A stretch of 7,243 nucleotides of DNA from Dehalococcoidia bacterium (GCA_030691805.1 JAUYDP010000395.1:1-7243), one strand, 5' to 3'; numbered from the stretch's first letter, positions 1 to 6,273 are shown. A program made the numbers and translations. Notes: a model not told the origin generated them from the letters alone.

Positions 1-190
1 TGCCCCCTCTCAAAAGAGGGCGCCATGGAGGATGGGCGCCTTTCTGTTTTGTGAAGGGAACGTTTCCCTGTGACCGTTTGGGCCTTGGGGAGACCGCACC
101 CGATAGTCCAGGCGTAACCGTGCAGGAGAGCAGTGTAGCCCAGTGAAATGGATAAGGGGGGAAAGGACGGCCCGAAAGGCGGTCTAAATT
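1..190 (+). ncRNA. Candidate structured RNA (possible stand-alone HEARO/omega-RNA)
   Basis: No protein-coding signal is visible here, but base pairing is dense. Local hairpins are CCCTCT/AGAGGG at 5-10/15-20 (loop CAAA), GGCGCC/GGCGCC at 19-24/35-40 followed by a T-rich run, and AGGGAA/TTCCCT at 55-60/64-69. A long-range helix pairs 72-76 with 180-184, 77-79 with 175-177 and 80-84 with 169-173: 13 pairs with only a GG and a G bulge. It closes an 84-nt core that contains a CCA/TGG hairpin at 140-151 and a purine-rich run at 154-166. The architecture (5' hairpins, then a closed core ending in a G-rich strand) recalls HEARO/omega-RNAs of IscB loci, which are known to occur alone in Chloroflexi. 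That family call comes from memory of the class, not a search. No iscB lies downstream; mazEF occupies that place. The first two hairpins could instead be the terminator of a gene off the left edge. Confidence 0.35.
19..50 (+). terminator. Possible rho-independent terminator or RNA hairpin
   Basis: GGCGCC at 19-24 pairs with GGCGCC at 35-40 across a 10-nt loop. The stem can be extended outward by G-U/A-U pairs into TTT at 41-43, and the run continues as CTGTTTT to position 50. It could end a plus-strand gene lying left of the window, or be one hairpin of the structured RNA proposed for 1-190. Confidence 0.3.
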
Positions 191-208
191 TGCTGTCGGC
201 TTGTACTC

Positions 209-237
209 TTGATATATTGAAAGGCTACACGTATAAT
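209..237 (+). promoter_or_regulatory. mazEF promoter
   Basis: TTGATA (-35, 209-214) and a perfect TATAAT (-10, 232-237) are separated by 17 nt, a near-consensus sigma70-type promoter. Transcription would start at about 244, just before the Shine-Dalgarno site at 246-252, so the leader is very short. Confidence 0.8.
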
Positions 238-246
238 ACACGTGTA
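226..246. promoter_or_regulatory. Palindromic operator over the mazEF -10 box
   Basis: TACACGT (226-232) and ACGTGTA (240-246) are perfect inverted 7-bp arms around a 7-nt spacer that contains most of the -10 box. Type II TA operons are usually repressed by the antitoxin or the toxin-antitoxin complex binding such dyads, so this is the likely site of autoregulation. The palindrome is seen directly; the regulator is inferred. Confidence 0.6.
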
Positions 247-258
247 AGGAGGTGCGTT

Positions 259-489
259 ATGCAGAAGAAACTGACCTTGACAATTGATGAAGATGTCTAC
301 GAGGGCCTCCGTAAGACCATAGGGCCACGAAAGATAAGCAAGTTCATTGAGGGATTAGTTAGACCCCACGTTGTTCATCCCAATCTGGAATCAGCCTATG
401 CGGAAATGGCGAGAGACAAGAGGAGGGAGAAGGAAGCTGTGGAGTGGGCCGAGATTACCTTCAAGGACGTAGCCCATGAAACGGAGTGA
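259..489 (+). CDS. mazE: MazE-type antitoxin (ribbon-helix-helix family)
   Basis: A 76-residue antitoxin expected to neutralise the downstream MazF/PemK toxin and to repress its own promoter. Residues 2-9 (QKKLTLTI) form the DNA-binding beta strand typical of short ribbon-helix-helix or MetJ/Arc-type antitoxins; two helices follow, containing the family-like stretch IGPRKISKFIEGL at about 21-33. The C-terminal half is charged and Glu-rich (AEMARDKRREKEAVEWAEI), as expected of a toxin-wrapping tail. The ATG at 259 is chosen over an upstream in-frame ATG at 148 because AAGGAGG (246-252) sits 6 nt before it and because the promoter and operator lie between the two starts. The last 14 nt overlap the toxin gene, so translation is probably coupled. 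The symbol follows the toxin partner; the antitoxin subfamily is less certain than its role. Confidence 0.85.
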   Translation: MQKKLTLTIDEDVYEGLRKTIGPRKISKFIEGLVRPHVVHPNLESAYAEMARDKRREKEAVEWAEITFKDVAHETE

Positions 490-799
490 GGTATGGTGGG
501 TGAACTTTGATCCCTCCACCGGTGGCGAAATCAAAAAGAAGCGGCCTGCCGTGATCGTCAGTAACGATGCATCGAATAGGTTCCTTAATCGAGTTCAGCT
601 TGTCCCTCTCACCAGCAAGACGGACCGGCTCTATCCCAGCGAGGCGGTAGTGGTTTTTGAAGGTAAGGAAAGTAAGGCTATGGCAGACCAACTGGCGACT
701 GTCAGCAGGGCACGGCTCTTTCGCCGCGCTGGCATCCTTTCTCAGGAAGATATGCGCAAGGTTGAGGAAGCCATCAGAATGCAACTGGATATTCACTAG
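476..799 (+). CDS. mazF: MazF/PemK-family endoribonuclease toxin
   Basis: A 107-residue toxin of the MazF/PemK/ChpAK superfamily: sequence-specific, ribosome-independent cleavage of single-stranded RNA that slows growth when the antitoxin is degraded. The diagnostic family motifs are all present: EVWWVNFDP at 5-13, KKRPAVIVSND at 21-31 with the catalytic-type Arg23, VPLTS at 43-47 with the catalytic-type Thr46, DQLATVSRARL at 71-81, and a C-terminal helix containing EEAIRMQL. Length is normal and no key residue is missing, so the toxin should be active. The ATG at 476 lies inside the end of mazE (14-nt overlap) and is preceded by AAGGA at 463-467. The target RNA motif cannot be read from the sequence. 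Confidence 0.95.
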   Translation: MKRSEVWWVNFDPSTGGEIKKKRPAVIVSNDASNRFLNRVQLVPLTSKTDRLYPSEAVVVFEGKESKAMADQLATVSRARLFRRAGILSQEDMRKVEEAIRMQLDIH

Positions 800-879
800 C
801 TACAGTCATTGTCGCTCCCATGACCTCAAGAGGACGACCTTATCCTTTGTTTTCAAGCCTCATATGCTAAGATTGCCTC

Positions 880-908
880 TTGACAATTGTGACACATTTG
901 TGATACAT
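880..908 (+). promoter_or_regulatory. Promoter with internal 11-bp direct repeats
   Basis: A perfect -35 TTGACA (880-885) is followed after 16 nt by GATACA (902-907), preceded by TG at 899-900 as in an extended -10. The gap is filled by two adjacent 11-bp direct repeats, TTGTGACACAT (887-897) and TTGTGATACAT (898-908), which differ at one base. The first contains the dyad TGTG-A-CACA. One helical turn between copies suggests two protein dimers bound on the same face, consistent with autoregulation by the ribbon-helix-helix protein downstream. Confidence 0.6.
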
Positions 909-969
909 TCCTTACTTGGAGAATCGGGTGATAATTGCTGATTTATAGTAGTAGAGCGAATTGGCATGG

Positions 970-1012
970 GGTTATTCAGACCAATAACCGCTTTCGAAAT
1001 GAGCGACGGTTA
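970..1012 (+). promoter_or_regulatory. Leader with mutually exclusive hairpins
   Basis: In the ~140-nt leader of the gene at 1056, GGTTATT (970-976) pairs perfectly with AATAACC (983-989). Part of the second arm, TAACCG (985-990), also pairs perfectly with CGGTTA (1007-1012). Only one stem can form at a time. This could be an attenuator-like switch, or at DNA level three half-sites (GGTTA) of an operator. No U-tract follows either stem, so a classic intrinsic attenuator is not supported. Confidence 0.3.
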
Positions 1013-1055
1013 CAAGCGCAGGTACAGGCGAAGAGTAGGAAAGTAGGGGGAAACT

Positions 1056-1604
1056 ATGAAAAGGATAGAGGATAGTGGGATTCCAGAATTCCAGTCACTT
1101 GAAGAAGAGAGGAAATACTGGGAGACACATGGGCCACTGGCTGAAGGTCACAAGGGGAGGTTAAACAAGCCTAGGCCTGGCCAAAAGCGTTCCTCGTTTT
1201 TGGCTGTTCGTTTAACTGGTGAGGAACTAACTCGTTTACGTGATATTGCTGAAAAGCAAGGGCTGGGAACTTCTACATTTGCTCGACTTGTTTTGACCAC
1301 AGCTATTGAGCAGAGAAGCGTATCGCCTAAGAGCAAAACACTGCATGAGGTTATGGAGGCACTGGAAGAGAGCCTGCCCCAGGAGACGAAAGAGAGAATG
1401 GAGGCCATTCTCAAGGCCATCGCTATAGGCGAGCCACCAATTCTTTTGGAGTTGACTGACAAGAAGAAATTAGAAGAGTTTGTACATTTGGCTATGGCTG
1501 CACTTTTGTCAATTGCAGGCGTTCAGGTTATCCCCCCTGAAAATGAAAGATACAAAGAAGTGAAGTTTCCGGTATACGATCCTGGACCTGGAAACGCTGG
1601 CTAG
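1056..1604 (+). CDS. BrnA/CopG-type antitoxin-like protein with C-terminal extension, unpaired
   Basis: A 182-residue protein. Residues 9-27 carry the short motif IPEFQSLEEERKYWETH, the hallmark of the BrnA/CopG-type antitoxins that partner BrnT toxins. Residues 46-87 form a ribbon-helix-helix (FLAVRLTGEELTRLRDIAE, then GLGTSTFARLVL). Both parts align nearly gap-free with the brnA at 1668-1970, so the two genes are homologues. Residues 95-182 are an added region: a charged helix (VMEALEESLPQETKERME), then a hydrophobic helix (FVHLAMAALLSIAGV) and a proline-rich tail. I do not recognise this region. ATG at 1056 is preceded by AGGGGG (1045-1050). No toxin gene lies on either side: mazF ends 256 nt upstream and the next gene is convergent. 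It probably acts as a DNA-binding repressor or orphan antitoxin; whether the C-terminal region has its own activity is unknown. Confidence 0.8.
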   Translation: MKRIEDSGIPEFQSLEEERKYWETHGPLAEGHKGRLNKPRPGQKRSSFLAVRLTGEELTRLRDIAEKQGLGTSTFARLVLTTAIEQRSVSPKSKTLHEVMEALEESLPQETKERMEAILKAIAIGEPPILLELTDKKKLEEFVHLAMAALLSIAGVQVIPPENERYKEVKFPVYDPGPGNAG

Positions 1605-1667
1605 GCCACTCCAGAAGCCTCCGCTATATCTATATGAGGGTTAAGCCAGAAATCTTACAACCAACCA

Positions 1668-1970
1668 CTAAGATGTTCTTGTCTTACTATGGTGTTGCCG
1701 TTCCCGGAGATGTTTCAGGATCCACATGCGGGCCAGGGTGGTAGGGCCGATCCCGAGCTGGTTGGCCTCTTCCCGAATGCGCTGGATGTCCTCCGGCTGA
1801 AACCGGATCGTCATGGAATCGGTCTTGCGGGACTGATGGAACCCTACCAATGTGCCTTGGTCGATCTCATCAACGACCGAATGGGTGTCCCAGAACTCGG
1901 CTTCTTCCTCAATGGTTTCAAATGGCGGGATAGGCTTGATGGCCTCGTTCCGACGCTCAAGTCTGGTCAT
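1668..1970 (-). CDS. brnA: BrnA-type antitoxin (CopG/ribbon-helix-helix)
   Basis: A 100-residue antitoxin, second gene of a brnTA-type operon. The N-terminal signature IPPFETIEEEAEFWDTH spans residues 14-30 and typifies the antitoxins of BrnT-like toxins. A ribbon-helix-helix follows at about 51-90 (SMTIRFQPEDIQRIREEANQ, then GIGPTTLARMWILKHL). It should bind BrnT and repress the operator at 2291-2309. The ATG at 1970 is chosen because AAGGAGG (minus strand, 1979-1985) lies 8 nt upstream and the start overlaps the toxin gene by 14 nt; the longer open frame up to 2081 lies inside the toxin and has no family similarity. It is convergent with the extended homologue ending at 1604. Confidence 0.9.
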   Translation of the reverse strand: MTRLERRNEAIKPIPPFETIEEEAEFWDTHSVVDEIDQGTLVGFHQSRKTDSMTIRFQPEDIQRIREEANQLGIGPTTLARMWILKHLRERQHHSKTRTS

Positions 1971-2265
1971 GTTCTTCACCTCCTTCTTCCAGGGCCAGTT
2001 CACGATAGAAGTTTCGCTCCTCCCGGCTGGCTGGCCTGGCGGTGACGAGCCCAAAGGTATTTGGCTGCGCCCTGGCGCCAACCACCACTGTCAAGAACCG
2101 TCCGTGGCTGGTTTTGCCGATCAAAAGCCAGCGTTCTTGGTGGCCTTGAATGTAGGCGTAATCGCCGGAGACAATCTCGAGAACCTCCTCAATGCTCACC
2201 TGGTGCCGGGCGATGTGTTCGAGACGGTGCTCATCGACAATCAGGCTATCGATCACAAGGTCCAT
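1957..2265 (-). CDS. brnT: BrnT-family ribonuclease toxin
   Basis: A 102-residue protein resembling BrnT, a type II toxin with a RelE-like fold that cleaves RNA and is inhibited by BrnA. Family features in order: ARHQVSIEEVLEIV (19-32), in place of the usual KHGVSFEEA; RWLLIGKTSHGRFLTVVV (45-62), matching the conserved R-x-x-x-G-x-T/S-x-x-G-R-x-L core; and VTARPASREERNFY (74-87), matching the conserved ARxAxxxER-x-x-Y end. It is divergent at the N-terminus, lacking the WDxxK start of classical BrnT. ATG at 2265 has only a loose GAGGTG 11 nt upstream. The gene is first in the operon with brnA, the usual toxin-first order. The symbol reflects family resemblance. Confidence 0.85.
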   Translation of the reverse strand: MDLVIDSLIVDEHRLEHIARHQVSIEEVLEIVSGDYAYIQGHQERWLLIGKTSHGRFLTVVVGARAQPNTFGLVTARPASREERNFYRELALEEGGEEHDQT

Positions 2266-2288
2266 AGGAAGGAGCGCACCTCTAAGCT

Positions 2289-2317
2289 ATTGTAAGCCAA
2301 TGCCTTACAGGAGTCAA
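2289..2317 (-). promoter_or_regulatory. brnTA promoter
   Basis: On the minus strand TTGACT (-35, 2312-2317) and TACAAT (-10, 2289-2294) are 17 nt apart. Transcription would begin near 2282, about 17 nt before the brnT ATG. Confidence 0.75.
2291..2309. promoter_or_regulatory. Palindromic operator in the brnTA promoter
   Basis: TGTAAG (2291-2296) and CTTACA (2304-2309) are perfect inverted arms with a 7-nt spacer, lying between -35 and -10 and overlapping the -10. BrnA-type antitoxins are known autorepressors, so this is the likely binding site. The 7-nt spacer matches that of the mazEF operator, although the arms differ. Confidence 0.6.
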
Positions 2318-2637
2318 TACGGAATCTTGCTTGCTAGTGCCATTAAGAGTAGCAAAGTCGCGATAGCCCCTGTTCTGGCAAACGCCTTACCCGTGCCGCG
2401 CTTCAAATGTAGCGTTCGACCTGCATTGCTATCGGCGTATGCCTTTGCCAAGAGCCGCGACTAGCCTGCCCAAGGCCCGCCTTTCGTTCTTCCTGGTAGC
2501 GGCTCAGGACGGCGAAGACTATTCCCTCTATATATCAGGGTCGAGTGCTACCGTAGTCGCTGATCCAGAAGATATTTGGGAGTTGGCGGGTTTGCTTATA
2601 GAACTTGCGGTCTGCGGTAATGAGAGGGATTTGATTC
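2318..2637. other. Intergenic stretch with no convincing gene
   Basis: Short open frames exist on both strands, including a plus-strand frame starting at 2439 whose translation around 2490-2640 has a protein-like mix (ADPEDIWELAGLLIELA). It has no Shine-Dalgarno site, overlaps the 3' end of the cyclase gene and shows no recognisable family. No terminator hairpin for the cyclase gene was found. The stretch may be decayed coding sequence. Confidence 0.4.
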
Positions 2638-5600
2638 CTAGCTCGCCATACTTGCTTTTTGCCTTATGGCCAATGCCTCTTCGATCCTTCCCGTCTTCTC
2701 CAAGAAGCTAGCGTATTCCTGGCAGCACCTGGCTATCTCAGGCCGGAAGCCGGTGCCTCCGATGGCCGCCACGCTGCCTTTGAAACACTCCTCAGCTTCC
2801 TGGTCCCTCCCCAGGGCCGCCAGGGCTGTGCCCTGGACTCGTTGGGTGGTGGCCTGGGAGTAGAGGTCGTCTTCGGAGACCACTTCCCTGGCGAGCCTGG
2901 TGTATTCCAGGGCCTGCTCCGCCTGGCCTTTATTCAGGCACACCTCGGCAAGCCCCAGGTATAGCTCAGGCAGCACCCCCCTGTCGCCGGTGCTGTGGGA
3001 CTTGGACAGTGCCTCCTGGTAGTTACTCTCGGCTTCCAGAAGGTCTTTTTCAGCTAACGAGATCTCGCCCAGCGCCCGAAGGCACCATGGCTCGGCCCAT
3101 TTGTCCCCCAACTCCCGGCAGATGTCCAGGGCGCGCCTGACGAAAGTCTTGCCGGCCTCGTTGTTGCCCCCACGGGCCAGGGCCGTGCCCAGAGTCAGAG
3201 TGCTCCAGGCCTCGCCGCGCCGGTTGGCCATCTCCTGGAAGAGGTTGATTGCACCTTTCAGGCGCTCAATTGAAGGCAGCAGGTCTCCCTGGTTCAGGTC
3301 CACACTCCCCAAGAGATACAGGGTTGAGCCTTCCACCCTTTTGTCGCCTATGTCTTTCGCCAGGGTGATGGCCTGCTGGAATAGCTCTTCGGCATGGTCC
3401 AGGTCTCCCCGATGGAGGCTCAACGAGCCCAGTAGAGGCAGCGCTGCCAGCTCGATTCGCCGGTCGCCCTCCTGTTCAGCGAGTCTGAATGCCTCTTCGG
3501 CCCATCGCTGGCTGGCCGTGGGATTTCCCATGTCATGATAAATCTTGCCCATAAGGAGTAGTGCGTCGGCCCGGCTTCGAATTTGCTCTTCGCCGGTTAG
3601 GTTTTCGAGAGCGAGCTGGGCCAGGCGCTCTGCTTCCGTCAGGTCGCCTTTGTCCCGGTAGAGGTTGCCTAACAATCTGAGGGCATCTCCTTGAAGTCCC
3701 TGTAGGCCCCGCTCCGCAGCATTTTCCCTGACTGTCTCCATGTGCCGAATGGCCTTGTTGTATTCCCCTAGCTCCTCTAGCACCTCTGCATGATTGTAAA
3801 GGATTGCCAGATGTTGGTCAGCGAGTCCATCTCCCGTTTCGGCTTTATCCTCTAGAAGACTGTCTACAATGGCCAGCGCACGGCTATAATGATCGTTAGC
3901 TGTGACATTTGAGTGTACGGACTTAGCCTTGTCGCCAGCCAGCTTCAAGTACCTAACTGCCCTATCTCTCGTCTCTTCGCTCGCCGCCGACCTACCCAGC
4001 AGTGCGCCCATCTCCAAATCTACCAGAGCCGCCTGTTCCCAGTGGTAGGCCAGCATCTCTGCAAAACCCTCTAGCCGGTCTGTGGCCTGGTTCTCTACCC
4101 ATCTGGCTACCTCGATGTGTTTAGCTGCACGCTTGGCCCTGGGGATGCTCTCGTATGCTACGTCACGCACCAAAATGTGATTGAAGCTCCACTCCTGTTC
4201 ACCTGGCAACTGGGAATCATTCTGCTCCGCGACCAACTCTTTGAGCTCAAGGCTCTTGAGCCTGGTCTCCAGACTCTCCCCTTGTATCTCTGGCATAAGG
4301 CGAGCAAGCGCCCCCTCCCAGAAAACCCGTCCAACAACCGCACCCTCCTGGATGACACGCTTTTCCTCCGGCTCCAGCCGGTCTATACGAGCAGCCATAA
4401 GGGCCTGGATGGTGTCCGGGATTCGGGCCTCGACCGCATCGGTTGTGGCATGCCAGGAGCCGTCTCTCTGGGCCAGGACTCCGTCTTCTATGAGCATCCT
4501 GATGATCTCTTCGATATAAAACGGGTTGCCTTCGGACTTGCCCGAGATTATCCTCCACAGCCGTTCAGGGAGGTCCTCCACTTTAAGCAACTGCCGGATC
4601 AGTGTATGGGATTTTTCCTGGTCGAGAGGTTCCAGGAATAGGGAAATGTAGTTCTTCTTATAGGCCCCCCAACTGGGACGTTTGTCCATCAAATCCGGGC
4701 GGCTGAGGCCCATTATCAGAAGGGGCGCCGCTTCGGCCCGGTCCGCCAGGTATTCAATGAAATCCAGGAGGCTGGGGTCTGCCCAGTGGATGTCATCGAA
4801 TATCAATAACAGGGGTCTAATAGCTGCGCAGCGCTCGAAGAACTTGCGAAGTCCCCAGAACAGCTCCTCTTTAACGTTCTTGGGGTCCATCTCTGCGAAA
4901 CGGCCTTCAGCAGCCAGTCCTATAGCAAAGGCAACACGCTCGAATATCTGTGTAGCCTCATCAGTTCTTCCCGGCCTGAGTTCTCCGCTGCCTGGCTGGG
5001 GAGCAGGAATCATCTCCTGGATGGTGGCCAGGAGCTTTTGCCTGGCTATCTCTGGGGCATCGCTATCGAGAATGCCACACTCTGCCTTGATGGTCTGCGC
5101 CAGGGGCAGAAAGGCAATGGCGCTTCCGTAAGGAGCACAGAGGCCCCGGCGGACCACAGCCGGGATAGGCATGCCAGTCACGTATTTCTCGAATTCAACG
5201 GACAGGCGGCTCTTACCCATGCCTGCGGCAGCCAGGATAGTAGCCAGGTGTGGACGCTTCTTCTCAGTTACCGATTGGAAGACTGATTTGAGGTGGACCA
5301 GCTCTTCCTCTCGTCCTACCATGGGGGCTTCCAGTCCCTTGATGCCCCGCTTGGCCTCTGGCCTGGCCTTGGTTGCTACAACTTCCCAGATGGGCACGGG
5401 CTGGCTCTTCCCTTTCACCATAATAGGGGCCAGCTCTCGGAAATCAATTACGGCTCTGGTCGCTTTGTAGGTGCTTTCACCCACCAGTATCCTGCCCTTC
5501 TCGGCGGCGTGTTCGAGCCGGGAGGCCAGGTTAACCGCATCGCCCATAACCGTATAGTCTTTGGCCCGTTCCGAGCCCATGATCCCCGCCACAACAGGCC

Positions 5601-6165
5601 CAGTGTTTATTCCCATGCGCATCTCGAGGCGAAGGCCGGTCCTCTTTTCCAGATCGGCGGCGAACCGGGTCAGGGCATCCTGCATATTGATTGCGGCCAT
5701 GACCGCCCGTTCAGGGTCGTCCTCGTGGGCCACCGGCGCGCCGAAGAGGGCCATGATGTTGTCACCGCTGAACTTGTCTACCGTGCCCCCGAAACGATTT
5801 ACCTCTTTTGCAAGCTGCTTGAGGCAGGCGTCCATAATCAACCGCACCTCCTCGGGCTGAAGCTTCTCGGACATGGCGGTGAAGCCTGAGACATCGCCAA
5901 AGAGAATGGTTACCTGTTTCAGTTCCTCTTGCAGAAGGGCTGGTTCTGGGGTTGCCGGAATCTCTGGCTTGGGAGGCGCAGGCTTTGGAGGGGGAGGCGG
6001 CGGCGGCGCTGACGGCTGAAGGGGTGTGCCGCACTGGCCGCAAAACTTGAAGCCCTCCGGCACCTCCGCGCCACAATTAGGGCACTGAGGCGCCAGCTTA
6101 GCTCCACAGTTTCCGCAGAACTTGAAACCTTGTGGGACTTCAGCGCCGCAACTGGAGCACTTCAT
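2638..6165 (-). CDS. Zinc-ribbon/class III adenylate cyclase/ATPase/TPR signalling protein
   Basis: A 1175-residue cytoplasmic multidomain protein. Two zinc ribbons come first: C3/C6/C17/C20 and C28/C31/C42/C45. A proline-rich linker follows (51-75). The class III cyclase domain (84-265) has both metal-binding Asp (D91 in FGDVSGFTAMSE, D135 in KFSGDN), the adenine-selecting pair K131 and D203, and transition-state N212 and R216, so it should make cAMP from ATP. A STAND/AfsR-like ATPase follows (about 282-560): Walker A AAAGMGKSRL at 312-321 (the usual first Gly is Ala), Walker B LLLIFDDIHWAD at 452-463, and the family signature SEGNPFYIEEI at 544-554. About ten TPR-like repeats fill 780-1170 (GDLTEAERLAQLALE and similar). 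No membrane segment is visible. ATG at 6165 is chosen because the zinc ribbon begins immediately; its Shine-Dalgarno is poor. A promoter lies 36-64 nt upstream. The trigger sensed by the ATPase/TPR part is unknown. Confidence 0.95.
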   Translation of the reverse strand: MKCSSCGAEVPQGFKFCGNCGAKLAPQCPNCGAEVPEGFKFCGQCGTPLQPSAPPPPPPPKPAPPKPEIPATPEPALLQEELKQVTILFGDVSGFTAMSEKLQPEEVRLIMDACLKQLAKEVNRFGGTVDKFSGDNIMALFGAPVAHEDDPERAVMAAINMQDALTRFAADLEKRTGLRLEMRMGINTGPVVAGIMGSERAKDYTVMGDAVNLASRLEHAAEKGRILVGESTYKATRAVIDFRELAPIMVKGKSQPVPIWEVVATKARPEAKRGIKGLEAPMVGREEELVHLKSVFQSVTEKKRPHLATILAAAGMGKSRLSVEFEKYVTGMPIPAVVRRGLCAPYGSAIAFLPLAQTIKAECGILDSDAPEIARQKLLATIQEMIPAPQPGSGELRPGRTDEATQIFERVAFAIGLAAEGRFAEMDPKNVKEELFWGLRKFFERCAAIRPLLLIFDDIHWADPSLLDFIEYLADRAEAAPLLIMGLSRPDLMDKRPSWGAYKKNYISLFLEPLDQEKSHTLIRQLLKVEDLPERLWRIISGKSEGNPFYIEEIIRMLIEDGVLAQRDGSWHATTDAVEARIPDTIQALMAARIDRLEPEEKRVIQEGAVVGRVFWEGALARLMPEIQGESLETRLKSLELKELVAEQNDSQLPGEQEWSFNHILVRDVAYESIPRAKRAAKHIEVARWVENQATDRLEGFAEMLAYHWEQAALVDLEMGALLGRSAASEETRDRAVRYLKLAGDKAKSVHSNVTANDHYSRALAIVDSLLEDKAETGDGLADQHLAILYNHAEVLEELGEYNKAIRHMETVRENAAERGLQGLQGDALRLLGNLYRDKGDLTEAERLAQLALENLTGEEQIRSRADALLLMGKIYHDMGNPTASQRWAEEAFRLAEQEGDRRIELAALPLLGSLSLHRGDLDHAEELFQQAITLAKDIGDKRVEGSTLYLLGSVDLNQGDLLPSIERLKGAINLFQEMANRRGEAWSTLTLGTALARGGNNEAGKTFVRRALDICRELGDKWAEPWCLRALGEISLAEKDLLEAESNYQEALSKSHSTGDRGVLPELYLGLAEVCLNKGQAEQALEYTRLAREVVSEDDLYSQATTQRVQGTALAALGRDQEAEECFKGSVAAIGGTGFRPEIARCCQEYASFLEKTGRIEEALAIRQKASMAS

Positions 6166-6200
6166 AGGAGCCGAGACCCTTCCCTCGCCCTTCCAGGGGA

Positions 6201-6229
6201 AGTATAAGCTAAGGCTGTGGAGGGGTCAA
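6201..6229 (-). promoter_or_regulatory. Promoter of the cyclase/ATPase/TPR gene
   Basis: On the minus strand TTGACC (-35, 6224-6229) and TATACT (-10, 6201-6206) are separated by exactly 17 nt, giving a start near 6194 and a ~29-nt leader. The -35 box is part of the first unit of the heptad array that continues upstream. Confidence 0.65.
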
Positions 6230-6271
6230 GGAACGGGGAACAAGGAACGAGGAACGAGGAACAAGGGAAAG
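6223..6271. repeat. Heptanucleotide array 1 (GGAACRA type)
   Basis: Seven consecutive 7-nt units read on the plus strand: GGGTCAA, GGAACGG, GGAACAA, GGAACGA, GGAACGA, GGAACAA, GGGAAAG. Register is unbroken. The array sits immediately upstream of the cyclase gene, overlapping its -35 box, and ends 2 nt before the stop codon of the small ORF at 6274. It resembles the degenerate heptanucleotide STRR repeats known from cyanobacteria. Confidence 0.8.
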
Positions 6272-6273
6272 GG

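Noticed and set aside
148..258. In-frame N-terminal extension of mazE from an ATG at 148
   Set aside because: It would contain the promoter and operator and has no Shine-Dalgarno; the ATG at 259 has AAGGAGG and begins the conserved fold.
800..860. Inverted repeat CCTC-AA-GAGG with outer GTCG/CGAC as a mazEF terminator
   Set aside because: The stem is broken by an asymmetric internal loop and there is no U-tract at the right place.
1605..1667. CCTC/GAGG inverted repeat between the convergent genes
   Set aside because: Only 4 bp of stem around an AT-rich loop; too weak to call a bidirectional terminator.
1971..2081. In-frame N-terminal extension of brnA to 2081
   Set aside because: It lies antiphase within brnT, has no family similarity, and the ATG at 1970 has a perfect Shine-Dalgarno site.
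2340..2460. Minus-strand frame containing a run of hydrophobic residues (IATLLLLMALAS)
   Set aside because: No Met or convincing start, stops on both sides within about 50 codons, and it runs into the brnTA promoter; most likely chance or decay.
2439..2711. Plus-strand ORF of 90 codons with a partly protein-like translation
   Set aside because: No ribosome site, no recognised family, and its last third is antisense to the end of the cyclase gene.
4117..5889. Several long plus-strand ORFs
   Set aside because: All are antisense shadows of the cyclase/ATPase/TPR gene, whose domains are unmistakable on the minus strand.
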